A stretch of 64,000 bases of DNA from contig JAJEKV010000070.1 in assembly GCA_021234155.1 (NCBI GenBank), forward strand, positions 7,307,889-7,371,888, in the 5' to 3' direction. Positions 10,597 to 21,117 of the stretch are shown here, in pieces. This DNA is from Isoetes taiwanensis. Its lineage: Eukaryota; Streptophyta; Lycopodiopsida; Isoetales; Isoetaceae. The position numbers and the translations under genes were made by a program. How positions within the stretch are numbered: the first letter of the stretch is position 1; each line of letters opens with the position of its first letter. A model generated the notes under the pieces. It saw only the letters and a list, made by a program, of their open reading frames with translations, did no database searches and was not told the origin of the DNA.

Positions 10597-11805
10597 AAAA
10601 GATTCCCTAGATTTTCGAAGATGGGCCCAAGGTTCCTTTAGATTCTGCAAGATTCTATGTAGATTCCCGTAGATTTTTGCAGATTCTATGAAGATTCCCC
10701 TAGATTCTCCAACATTCTATCAAGATTCTCAAAGATTTTCGTAGATTTTCTAAGATTCTCTTGAGATTCCCTTAGGTTTTCAAAGATTACCCCAAGATTC
10801 ATCTAGATTTTTTCAAGATTCCATGTAGATTCTCTTAGATTTCCTAAAATTCTATAAAGATTCCCTAGAATCTCTAAGATTCTCTTGAGATTCCTCTAGA
10901 TTCTCTAAGATCCTATGAAGATTCCCCTACATTACTCTAGGTTCTTAAAGATTTTATCAAGATTTTCTTAGATTCCCTTACATTCTCAAAGATTCTCTCT
11001 TGAACCATGTAGATTCAGATTCTATAAAGATTCCCTAGAATACCTAAGATTCTCTTGAGATTCCTCTAGATTCTTTAAGATCATATGAAGATTCCCCTAG
11101 ATTTTCCAAAATTGCACCAAGATTCTCGTAGATACCCTAGATTCTTAAGATTCTCGGAGATTCCCTAAGATTAAGCCTAGATTCCCAAAGATTATTCCAT
11201 GATTCCTCTAGGTTCCTAAAATTCTATGAAGATTCTCCTAGATTATTCAAGATTCTTTTAGATTCTTTGAGATTCCATCAAGATTCCCTTAGATTCTCAA
11301 AAATTTTAGGAAGATTCCCCTAGATTTTCAAAGATTCTCTTGAGATTCTCTTAGATTCTCTTGGATTCCCAAATATTCTCTTAGATTCTTAATGTTCTGC
11401 AAAGGTTCCCCTAGATTCTTAAGATTCTACAGAGATTCCCCTAGATTTTATTAAGATTCCCCAAGATTCTCCAAAATTCCATCTAGATTCCCATAGATTC
11501 TTAAAGATTTTATAAAGATTCCTTTAGATTCTCCTAGATTCTCAAAGATTCATTTCAGACTTCCGAAGATTCTCTAAAGATTCCCCTAGATTCCAAAAGA
11601 ATACCCCAAGATTCCTCTAGATTCTCCAAGATTCTATCAAGATTTTCTTTAGATTCTCTAAGATTCCATTAAGATTCTTCTAGGTTCTTAAAGATTTTAT
11701 CAAGATTCCCCTAGATTCCCCAAGAAGCACTTCAGATTCCTGTAGATTCTTTTGAGATTCCTCTATTTCCATAGACTCTATGAAGATTCTTCTAGATTCC
11801 CTCAA
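10597..11805 (+). repeat. GATTC satellite array B (copy 1)
   Basis: Same 10-11 bp phased AGATTC repeat as array A, over about 1.2 kb. It is followed by a diverged copy of the spacer that precedes it (ATCTAACGGTTAAGAT at about 11932, then the GCATGC-rich part). Array plus spacer is therefore itself an older internal duplication of about 1.5-2 kb. Confidence 0.9.
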
Positions 11806-12399
11806 GGCGATTAAACAGAAGGAAGCTTCCTAGAAAAGCCACTCATAAATGTTTTGCCACCACCTCCTTTAAAAAAAAAAACAAGTTAATATTAAAAAAT
11901 TAAATGGCTAAGATTTATGCTCATCTTTTGATCTAACGGTTAAGATATGCTACACCAAATCACCTTTAAGGAACCTTCCTTACAAAAATCAAAGGCTATG
12001 ATTTCGCCTTTCTCTTTGATCGACGGTTCCTGAGATGGGATGTATGCCTCCATGCATCACTCATGCATGCCCCCATCAAAATCTAAGGGCTTATACTACA
12101 CCACCTCACCAACTTTTTATCCAAGGGCCAAGATCAAAAGTTTATATGTAATGTGCTATTTTATGACCACCCCCCATGAGTTTCTATATACATATTAAGA
12201 TAATGATATGAGTTTTGCCACCCGTGGCAAATTGTGTTTAGAAAAAAAAAAAAAAAAAAGCTTTAATGCGACTAGTTTTTTATTGTGCGATTGGTTGCAT
12301 ATTGGCACATAAACATGAAATGACATTGATATACATAAAAATTATATAAAGTACATATGCAAGTATCTGAAATATAAGTATGCAAAGTCTATCAATACG

Positions 12400-13170
12400 C
12401 ATTAACCGCCTAATCGCCTCTCTGCCCCGCTATCATGGCGCCGAGACATGTCGTCCCCCCTCTACTCTATGTCCCCGAAAAAATGGTTTGTCATCCGGGA
12501 CATCGATGTCATAGTCTTCCTCCGCCAAGTTAAGGCCTCGATTTCTTGGAGCATCCCAAGTACAATCCTCTACAAAAATTAAGTAGCAAGTAAAAACTAT
12601 GTTCATTAGTGGTATCTTCATTGGCTTCAAGTTAGTTCCCGACCTCTCTATCGGCTTCATGAAGTGGCCATATGTTGTGTCCCGCCATGTATAACTCAAA
12701 GTCGGGTCAGAATTATATTTTCTTACATCGCACTAGTCACGAGTGGGCAAATCCGTATTATGTATACTAAAAAATAAAGTAGCAGATTAGTATGTGAAAT
12801 GTGAAAGCCTCATATAAGACTATAGACCATTACAAAAGACTCAAATATTTACAAAATTAGCCTCGAATCTTGATTGGCCAGAACTACCAAACCGATGACC
12901 CGGTGGTTCTTTGTGCAATTCTCGCCTTGACCGCACATGTAAAAGTCTTAAAAGAGAGAATAAAATATTATTGCAGGCTAAAATAAAGTAAACTTGTGAT
13001 GTGGCATCCTTCTGTTGCGCATGTCTGTCTGGTTCTGCATCATCTGTCTCTCCAAGGGCCCACTGCCATGCCTCGTCAGGGATACGTTTTCGCTTTGAAG
13101 TTCCCTCTCTTAGATGCTTCCTAGCCTCTATCTTCAGCTTAGAGCGATGGCTTCTGACAAAAATAAGAAC
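12400..13170 (-). pseudogene. Exon-like fragments of an unrecognised gene (copy 1)
   Basis: Minus-strand pieces have splice-like borders. About 13168-12998 reads SHRSKLKIEARKHLREG...AWQWALGETDD, between a TTTTTGTCAG acceptor and a GTTTAC donor-like site. About 12930-12850 reads RELHKEPPGHRFGSSGQSRF. 12699-12433 reads SYTWRDTTYGHFMKPIERSG and ends in an acidic tail. The charged helical segment and GHRFGSS-type motif recall C-terminal parts of plant En/Spm-associated proteins, but I cannot name the family. The tail is less intact here than in copy 2, where the acidic end stays open longer. Confidence 0.3.
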
Positions 13171-13956
13171 GTTAATACAATAAGAATTTCAAACCATCAT
13201 TCATTTAAATTGGATTTATATCTGTTCCAAAAGCACGCCACTTTTGCATACCCTTTTCTCAATATAGTGTTTTGTTGTGTGACATGCTGTTTTGCATTGT
13301 TGCAAATTTTTGCATTGTAGTAGTGGGTGGTTTAACATTTTCTTGTTTCAGCATATTGATTCCCATAAATCAAAGTAGATCTAAAATAGATGCTTCAAAA
13401 CCTGCGACAGCTGCCTTTTTTTGGGCTACGAAAAAGAGATGCATAGTTGCAAAAACCATTTTACCTGAAGCTCCAGCTAGTGTAGCTCATATACGTTTCT
13501 ATCTCGGCTCTAACAACTGCACACAAGCAACAAAAGAAATCAGGTTAAGACCATTTTGCAAATCACCGAAGGAAATGGAAACTCCAAATATCTAGTATGA
13601 TTTCTTCTGGACCTAAAAATCAACACCAGATATTAATCTACTCCTCAAATGTTGCACTAATACCTAATCCGGCATCTTGCAGGCAGCCATTCTGTTTTGG
13701 AAGAGAAAACCTAGAAAAAGCAAGTCGTTTTGCAAAGAATCGGCAAATGGGCATGCTTGGGATCAAAGGAGTAGGCCCTAACGTGATGATGCTACGGATG
13801 GGACCTTCCCTAACTCCCCCTTCGACCACCCACGGGAAATGGTGGTCGCATCAGATGGTATGAAAAGAAATCAGGTATCGCGGACGTCGAGAGTTCAAGA
13901 AAACCCCTACCCAGTCACGCTCTTGGGTCATACGGGGTTTCAATGGTGAGACCCCC

Positions 13957-14855
13957 GGGAGATTCTTAAGCATTCTTTTGAGATTCCCATAGATTTCCAA
14001 AGATTATCCTAAGATTCCTCTAGATTCCCCAAGATTTCATGGAGATTCTTCTAGATTCCCTTAGATTCTCTGCTTGATTCCTCGTAGAACACATCTAGAG
14101 TCAAAGATTTCCCTAGATCCCCTTGGATTTCCCCTAGATTCCCTAAGATTCCACAAAGATCATCAGATTCTTAAGGTTTTACAAAGATTCCCCTAGATTT
14201 TCAAAGATAACCTAAAGATTCCCCAAGATTCTATGTATTCTTCTAGATTCCCTTAGATTCTATGAAGATTCCACTAGGTTCTCTAAGATTCCATCAAGGT
14301 TCCGCCAGATTCTCAAATATTTTTTGAAGATTCTCTTAGATTCCCCTATATTCTTTTGATATTCCTATAGATACCTTAAGATTCTCTTTATATTTCCTCA
14401 ATTTCCAAAGTATATCCCAAGATTCCTTTGGATTCCTTTAGATTCATAAAGATTCTCTTGAAATTCCCTCGATTCCCTAAGATTCCACTAAGATCCCCCT
14501 AGATTCTTAAGGTTCTATATAAAGATTCCCCTAGATTTTCAAATATTATTTGCAGATCCGTTTAGATTCCCCAAGATTCTATGTAGATTCTCCTAGATTC
14601 CCTTAAATACTATGAAGATTCCCCTAGATTCTCAAAGATTCCATCAAGGTTTCCCTAGATTCTTAAGCATTTTTTGAAGATTCTCTTAGATTCCCCTAGA
14701 TTCTTTTGAGATTCCCATAGATTCCTTAAGATTCTCTTGAGATTCCCTTGATTTTCAAATATTATCCCAAGATTCCTCTAAGTTCCCCAAGTTTTTACAT
14801 AGGTTCTTTTAGATTCCCTTAGGTTCTATGAAGATTCCCCTAGATTATTTGAGGT
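13957..14855 (+). repeat. GATTC satellite array A (copy 2)
   Basis: Second copy of the phased AGATTC array, beginning after GGTGAGACCCCCGGG at 13945-13959. It is nearly identical to array A of copy 1, including its irregular spacings. The copies therefore arose by duplication of the whole segment and not by independent expansion. Confidence 0.9.
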
Positions 14856-15490
14856 TGCACAGAAAGGTGCCAAACCACTACTCATTAAAAAGCATTCGAT
14901 GAGAGGAATCCAATGGCATGGGTCCCACGTTGATCCGAGATCTCGATCGCAAGATAAAGTCGTTTGAAGGCAACACAAAAGAAGGAAGATTCTAGGAAAG
15001 CTTCATAATTAATGTGGTGCCACCTCATTACCTTTTCATTAAATAAGAGTGACACCTCACCTCCTTTAATATAAAAAACTCTAATTTAATAAAAAATGAA
15101 TGGCTAGGATTTCTCCTCCCCCCCCTTTGATCTAACGGTGGAGATTGATTACACCAAATCCACTTTGGGAGGAAGGCTTCTTGGTTTAAAAATCAAAGGC
15201 CATGATTTTGCCTCCCCTTTTGGATCCAATGGTCTAGGGATGTGTTGCATGCCCTTATGCATGACCATGCATGCCCCATGCATAACCCATCCATAATCCA
15301 ATGGCCCAGGTTTCGACACACAACTAGTGCCCCCAATCCGACGGCAAAGAAGCATGTCATATATTTTTAGCACATTATATAAACCATGGGTGCATCGTTT
15401 CCCTGGGACACATAGAATAATTTTATAAATACAAGTGTTTGTAATATGATGGATTGCATGATGCCGACCCTCCAAAACACACCCATCGTA

Positions 15491-16705
15491 AAAGATTCCC
15501 CTAGATTTTTGAAGATGGGCCCAAGGTTCCTTTAGATTCTGCAAGATTCTATGTAGATTCCCGTAGATTTTTGCAGATTCTATGAAGATTCCCCTAGATT
15601 CTCCAACATTCTATCAAGATTCTCAAAGATTTTCGTAGATTTTCTAAGATTCTCTTGAGATTCCCTTAGGTTTTCAAAGATTACCCCAAGATTCATCTAG
15701 ATTTTTTCAAGATTCCATGTAGATTCTCTTAGATTTCCTAAAATTCTATAAAGATTCCCTAGAATCTCTAAGATTCTCTTGAGATTCCTCTAGATTCTCT
15801 AAGATCCTATGAAGATTCCCCTACATTACTCTAGGTTCTTAAAGATTTTATCAAGATTTTCTTAGATTCCCTTACATTCTCAAAGATTCTCTCTTGAACC
15901 ATGTAGATTCAGATTCTATAAAGATTCCCCTAGAATACCTAAGATTCTCTTGAGATTCCTCTAGATTCTTTAAGATCATATGAAGATTCCCCTAGATTTT
16001 CCAAAATTGCACCAAGATTCTCGTAGATACCCTAGATTCTTAAGATTCTACGGAGATTCCCTAAGATTCGCCTAGATTCCCAAAGATTATTCCATGATTC
16101 CTCTAGGTTCCTAAAATTCTATGAAGATTCTCCTAGATTATTCAAGATTCTTTTAGATTCTTTGAGATTCCATCAAGATTCCCTTAGATTCTCAAAAATT
16201 TTAGGAAGATTCCCCTAGATTTTCAAAGATTCTCTTGAGATTCTCTTAGATTCTCTTGGATTCCCAAATATTCTCTTAGATTCTTAATGTTCTGCAAAGG
16301 TTCCCCTAGATTCTTAAGATTCTACAGAGATTCCCCTAGATTTTATTAAGATTCCCCAAGATTCTCCAAAATTCCATCTAGATTCCCATAGATTCTTAAA
16401 GATTTTATAAAGATTCCTTTAGATTCTCCTAGATTCTCAAAGATTCATTTCAGACTTCCGAAGATTCTCTAAAGATTCCCCTAGATTCCAAAAGAATACC
16501 CCAAGATTCCTCTAGATTCTCCAAGATTCTATCAAGATTTTCTTAGATTCTCTAAGATTCCATTAAGATTCTTCTAGGTTCTTAAAGATTTTATCAAGAT
16601 TCCCCTAGATTCCCCAAGAAGCACTTCAGATTCCTGTAGATTCTTTTGAGATTCCTCTATTTCCATAGACTCTATGAAGATTCTTCTAGATTCCCTCAAG
16701 GCGAT
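15491..16705 (+). repeat. GATTC satellite array B (copy 2)
   Basis: Second copy of array B. The spacer between arrays (14856-15490) repeats the copy 1 spacer, including the ATCTAACGGT motif at about 15131. Again the repeat has 10-11 bp phasing and no coding signal. Confidence 0.9.
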
Positions 16706-17274
16706 TAAACAGAAGGAAGCTTCCTAGAAAAGCCACTCATAAATGTTTTGCCACCACCTCCTTTAAAAAAAAAAACAAGTTAATATTAAAAAATTAAATG
16801 GCTAAGATTTATGCTCATCTTTTGATCTAACGGTTAAGATATGCTACACCAAATCACCTTTAAGGAACCTTCCTTACAAAAATCAAAGGCTATGATTTCG
16901 CCTTTCTCTTTGATCTGACGGTTCACAGATGGGATGTATGCCTCCATGCATCACTCATGCATGCCCCCATCAAAATCTAAGGGCTTATACTACACCACCT
17001 CACCAACTTTTTATCCAAGGGCCAAGATCAAAAGTTTATATGTAATGTGCTATTTTATGACCACCCCCATGAGTTTCTATATACATATTAAGATAATGAT
17101 ATGAGTTTTGCCACCCGTGGCAAATTGTGTTTTAGAAAAAAAAAAAAAAAAAAAGCTTGGTGCAGCTAGTTTTTATTGTGCCTGATTGGTTGCATATTGG
17201 CACATAAACATGAAATGACATTGATATACATAAAAATTATATAAAGTACATACGCAAGTATACGAAATATAAGT

Positions 17275-18050
17275 ATGCAAAGTCTATCAATACGCACAAC
17301 TGCCACTGTCTCTGTCCCTGTCATCATGGCGTCGAGACATGTCGTCCCCCTCTACTCTATGTCCCTGAAAAAATGGTTTGTCATCTGGGACATCGATGTC
17401 ATAGTCTTCCTCCGCCAAGTTCTGGGCCTCGATTTCTTGGAGCATCCGTACAATCCTCTACAAAAATTAAGTAGCAGTAAAAACTATGTTCATTAGTGGT
17501 ATCTTCATTGGCTTCAAGTTAGTTCCTGACCTCTCTATCGGCTTCATGAAGTGGCCATATGTTGTGTCCCGCCATGTATAACTCAAAGTCGGGCTGTAAC
17601 GTATATTTTCTTACATCGCACTAGTCCTGAGTGGGCGCAAATCCGTATTGCGTATACTAAAAATAAAGTAGCAGTTAGTATGTGAAATGTGAAAGCCTCA
17701 TATAAGACTATAGACCATTACAAAAGACTCAAATATTTACAAAATTAGCCTCGAATCTTGATTGGCCAGAACTACCAAACCGATGACCCAGTGGTTGCTG
17801 TGCAATTCTCGCACTGCACATGTAAAAAGTCTTAAAAGAGAGAATAAAATATTGCAGGCTAAAATAAAGTAAACTTGTGATGTGGCATCCTTCTGTTGCG
17901 CATGTCTGTCTGGTTCTGCATCATCTGTCTCTCCAAGGGCCCACTGCCATGCCTCGTCAGGGATACGTTTTCGCTTTGAAGTTCCCTCTCTTAGATGCTT
18001 CCTAGCCTCTATCTTCAGCTTAGAGCGATGGCTTCTGACAAAAATAAGAA
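17275..18050 (-). pseudogene. Exon-like fragments of an unrecognised gene (copy 2)
   Basis: Same exon-like minus-strand pieces as in copy 1. Here the 3' fragment (about 17460-17285) stays open: RIVRMLQEIEAQNLAEEDY, DIDVPDDKPFF and an R/D-rich end SRRHDDRDRDSGSC before a TGA. The reading frame looks more original in this copy than in copy 1. Function unknown; possibly a transposon-borne gene. Confidence 0.3.
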
Positions 18051-18330
18051 CGTTAATACAATAAGAATTTCAAACCATCATTCATTTAAATTGGATTTAT
18101 ATCTGTTCCAAAAGCACGCCACTTTTGCATACCCTTTTCTCAATATAGTGTTTTGTTGTGTGACATGCTGTTTTGCATTGTTGCAAATTTTTGCATTGTA
18201 GTAGTGGGTGGTTTAACATTTTCTTGTTTTAGTGAGAAGAATGTGGTGTTTGATTAGCATCTGTAGATAACAACACATCAATATACAGAGAACACTTTTT
18301 ACATTGTATTCACTTGATATGAAGATTACA

Positions 18331-18985
18331 TCATGGAGGGACTAGTCCTTTCTTTGTCAAATAACTCTCAAGATAGGGATCCATCTCCTTAGTCCGATCT
18401 AGTTCTGGATGCGTTTTGACAACATCTGATACTGTTTTACCAGAAGCCAAGCCACTCATGATGGACATGAATAGTACTAGAAACTCATCTGTTGAGTAAT
18501 CTTGTGGAGTATAAGTTGGTGGATTTAGAGCCTGACCTTGATTATAAAAGCACTTAAGAGCATCATCATCTACTATTATGATGTCCTCTTTCTTTTGAAT
18601 GCCAAGCTGAACCATCATAGTACCAAGATGTTTCATTTAAGACCGGTTTGCCATCGGGATCTCTTGGATGTGGAAACTTTATACACTTACTTTGGTCCCA
18701 AATCGTCCACAAAGTCTCGATTCATGCCCGGTAACACCCTAAGTACTTCATCAACATTTCTGCGTTCCATTGAGGACCGGATGGCAACTTCGAAACAATC
18801 GAACGCCTCATTCATCATATCTTCTAAGTGTGGACGAGGATAGATCCACTTAGTATTCGATTCCTTATCGAAGTCATCCCTGTTAATAAGCTTCTTAGGA
18901 AACGTTTTACACAGGACACCATTCAGATCGAAGACAATGATTTTGTCACAAGCAGGTGGAGGTCCGAACCATGGAAAACAAAGAG
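18331..18985 (-). pseudogene. FCP1/NIF-like HAD phosphatase (frameshifted)
   Basis: The minus strand reads KIIVFDLNGVLCKTF, then RPHLEDMMNEAFDCFEVAI, then in a shifted frame IWDQSKCIKFPHPRDPDG, and in a third frame VDDDALKCFYNQGQALNP, ending at 18331. The order (DxNGV nucleophile motif, helix with RPHL and VAI(R/W)SSM, WDQSKC, D-D loop) is that of plant NLI-interacting/FCP1-like HAD phosphatases, which remove phosphate from protein serine/threonine. The nucleophile loop is DLNGV, so the second Asp of DxDx(T/V) is Asn; I recall the same in a plant subgroup, so it need not be an inactivating change. At least two 1-base frameshifts break the frame. It could be the 3' end of the upstream reverse-strand gene or a separate gene. 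Confidence 0.6.
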
Positions 18986-19114
18986 TTAGCCATGCAAAGT
19001 GTTACGCAATACCGCCAAGCGTTTTTATGCTTCATAAATAAGCTACATATCGGCGCTGGCGTGAATTACCTTTCATCATCGCCATCATCAGCGTCTACTT
19101 GACTCCCGGGATGC

Positions 19115-19462
19115 TTATCGTCGGGCATGAGCATGAACGCCACCATTAAGTTCGGACACGTTCTCTTCTATGAAAGCTACCACAGGGGTTTGATTCCTAA
19201 CCTCAGTGGTTGCATCTGAGCTTGCATGATCATCCTGGCTGGTATCAGGAACTGCCGCAGTCGTACCCCCAAGCTGGACATTACCAGTTGGAATGTTATC
19301 AAGCATGGACGCCAAATTTTTCTCCATGGTCTCACATTCCCGCTCTAGCATTTCGGCCTTCTCCTCGGGGGTTGCATTGCTTTTTGAACATTCTGGAGTT
19401 GCTCTTGTAGGCTTTTGTGAACTAGTATTACGCTTACGCCCTTCAGAAGGTACCAAAGCCAA
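19115..19462 (-). CDS. Charged coiled-coil-like segment, part of the reverse-strand ParB-like locus
   Basis: Open minus-strand frame rich in Ser/Thr/Lys, followed by a predicted helix EEKAEMLERECETMEKNLAS. A likely continuation in the next frame (AFMLMPDDKHPGSQVDADD) runs to a GGTAATT donor-like site near 19069. The upstream frame has a TAA just before it, so it is either a separate exon or cut off by a frameshift. No function can be assigned. Confidence 0.35.
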   Translation of the reverse strand: MALVPSEGRKRNTSSQKPTRATPECSKSNATPEEKAEMLERECETMEKNLASMLDNIPTGNVQLGGTTAAVPDTSQDDHASSDATTEVRNQTPVVAFIEENVSELNGGVHAHARR

Positions 19463-19490
19463 CGGTTTTTATCTTTAGCCGGGACCCCAA

Positions 19491-20417
19491 TCAGCCGTGG
19501 CTAGTACCTTTTCGAAAAACACTTGAGGAAATCCACGGACTGGTCATCGTTGATCTAAACTTAAAACATCTTCTTGATGTCTTCAGGGCCTCTCTACCAA
19601 TATACCCTCCAACATGCAATTCACAGCAAGTGGTATCAAGTGGTGCAAATGCCTCAACAAGATAGCTTGCCAGATTGATTGCAAACCCATGTTTATTCAA
19701 GGGTCCCTTTTCTTTTGTCAGCAATTCCAGAGTGATGTCTTTCCGGTAGAGGTTAGGAACATCAAATTCCTCGCATTCATTTGCTTCATCCTCATCATCT
19801 GCTTTGTAGAAGACATTTTTCAAGTTGGGTTCATCCAAAAGAAAACACTGCCATGCACCTTTATCCGATGCCCCTTTGCTCTTAGCTACCTCATAGTCGT
19901 CATCTGGCACAAGGGATATCATTATGAAGATTATACAAGCGCTTTTATACTGCATCCTCAAATCAGTATCCTTTGTCTCAAAGAGAAGAGAGCCTTCCCT
20001 AACGACCTTTAGACATTCCAAGTCGTATGAAGCATATGAGGCTCTCCTGGGGGGGCATATGATGACAATAGTAAAGAGCTTCTGAGTTGTTAAGCCTATG
20101 CAACTACTAAAAAAACTGCTGTACTCCTGTTGAGTCATCCCCTTCTCTCCTTTTGCAGTCCTGCTATCCAATACAAACAGAGAAATATTACGAGGGCCTA
20201 TTGTTGTATAGGGTAGGAGACCTTTATAGCCAGTAGAGACCAGGTATTGGAGTGCAGGTAAGTCACCACCAACATCTTTCAGGACGGCAACCTTTCTTCT
20301 CAGCTCAGCCATCATCTTATCAGATAGCTTTGAGGTGTGCTGTTGGTTCTTTGATTTCCTGTTTTGCAGAAATTCCTTCGACCAAAAGACGTATTTCTTG
20401 ATGTCATCAGCAGACAC
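19491..20417 (-). CDS. Putative DNA-methyltransferase-like segment of the ParB-like locus
   Basis: 308 open codons. The N-terminal part is basic (WSKEFLQNRKSKNQQ). In the middle, ITIV-type strand LFTIVIICPPRRASYASYD carries a PP dipeptide where beta-class amino-methyltransferases have D/S/N-PP-Y/F/W. Near the C-terminus LNKHGFAINLASYLVEAF leads into ELHVGGYIGREALKTSRRC. This resembles the later motif X/I region (helix, then a GxG loop followed by AAxxxGR). The order IV then X/I fits the beta class, but the catalytic Asp/Ser/Asn is Cys and the glycine loop is GGYIG, so either the family is distant or the enzyme is dead. The function is inference; the ORF itself is well supported by its length. 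Confidence 0.4.
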   Translation of the reverse strand: MSADDIKKYVFWSKEFLQNRKSKNQQHTSKLSDKMMAELRRKVAVLKDVGGDLPALQYLVSTGYKGLLPYTTIGPRNISLFVLDSRTAKGEKGMTQQEYSSFFSSCIGLTTQKLFTIVIICPPRRASYASYDLECLKVVREGSLLFETKDTDLRMQYKSACIIFIMISLVPDDDYEVAKSKGASDKGAWQCFLLDEPNLKNVFYKADDEDEANECEEFDVPNLYRKDITLELLTKEKGPLNKHGFAINLASYLVEAFAPLDTTCCELHVGGYIGREALKTSRRCFKFRSTMTSPWISSSVFRKGTSHG

Positions 20418-20453
20418 GCCATACTTGTCTAGCAGGCCGACTTCGCAACAATG

Positions 20454-21067
20454 TTACATCACCGGATAGCTTCGAAGTTCTTCACCAACTGCTACCTTCA
20501 TAACTCGCATGTTCTTTATATGAGTGCAACAATCAATGAAGGACATTTTGTCCTTAACCGAAGAACCCTTCTTGTACAGAACTTCTTTGTTTATGCATTG
20601 ATTTAACAACCAAATGATTTCATCATCTTGAAGGCCCTGTACTTTCCTCATCTCGGTAGTCTTGAGATCAAATATTGAAGTATCTTGAGGAGGCACTTTC
20701 GTCCCATTGGGGTCGGTAGCTGTTTACGGGCATAAGCATCCCGTGAACTTCGTTCCACCGCCCACACTTCGTCCTTAGCTTAAGAGCGATCTTGTAGGCA
20801 TCTGTGGGACCTCGAAGTCGCCTCGGACGTCTCGCCTGCTTCCTCCCCAGTTTTTTTTCCTGTTTTTTTGGCTCTTGGTTTCCTATCTTGGATGATAGTC
20901 TGAGCCAAGGTCTTTTCCAATGCCTTAAACTCCTCAGACTTCGTTCCTCCCTGTTTTGTTTGCAGGGGTCTTCCATATTCTATCCATTGCTGGCGGGCAT
21001 GACGGAGTTGTTCCACGTAAGGGCTGCAAGTGTAAGGAAAGCATGTCAGCCAATATGAGCAGGGCAT
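20454..21067 (-). CDS. Middle exons of the ParB-like locus (basic linker and helical segment)
   Basis: Two overlapping minus-strand frames make one sensible protein after a frame change near 20860. First RHARQQWIEYGRPLQ...LAQTIIQDRK and a Lys/Gly/Glu-rich linker (RAKKTGKKTGEEAGE), then DAYKIALKLRTKCGRWNEV. This is followed by 20696-20454 (KVQGLQDDEIIWLLNQC...DCCTHIKNMRVMKVAVGEELR). It lies between the ParB-like exon and the methyltransferase-like exon and is probably part of the same transcript. No known domain recognised. Confidence 0.4.
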
Positions 21068-21117
21068 ACAAAAATTAACCGCCTTTTAGATCAAGCAAAA
21101 AGGATAATCAGGAAACG

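Larger units (their letters stand above)
8460..13351. repeat. 4.9 kb tandem segmental duplication, copy 1
   Basis: This copy begins at CATATTGATTCCCATAAATC (8460) and ends at ...CATTTTCTTGTTTCAG, directly abutting copy 2, which starts with the same 20-mer at 13352. By eye the copies differ at only a few percent of positions over their whole length. Contents in order: a single-copy leader with short ORFs, GATTC array A, a spacer with the ATCTAACGGT motif, array B, a second diverged spacer, an A18-type homopolymer near 12241, and minus-strand exon-like fragments at 12.4-13.2 kb. Confidence 0.9.
13352..18230. repeat. 4.9 kb tandem segmental duplication, copy 2
   Basis: Direct copy of 8460-13351 at an offset of about 4880-4895 bp. 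Similarity stops at about 18230, where CTTGTTTTAGTGAG replaces the copy 1 to copy 2 junction. Differences from copy 1 are small substitutions and 1-4 bp indels, many at CTG/CAG/CG triplets, for example AAGTTAAGGCC in copy 1 against AAGTTCTGGGCC in copy 2. Confidence 0.9.

Noticed and set aside
9062-16705. CRISPR-like array
   Set aside because: The GATTC arrays have no fixed repeat plus unique spacers. Unit length is about 10 bp and the setting is a eukaryotic genome.
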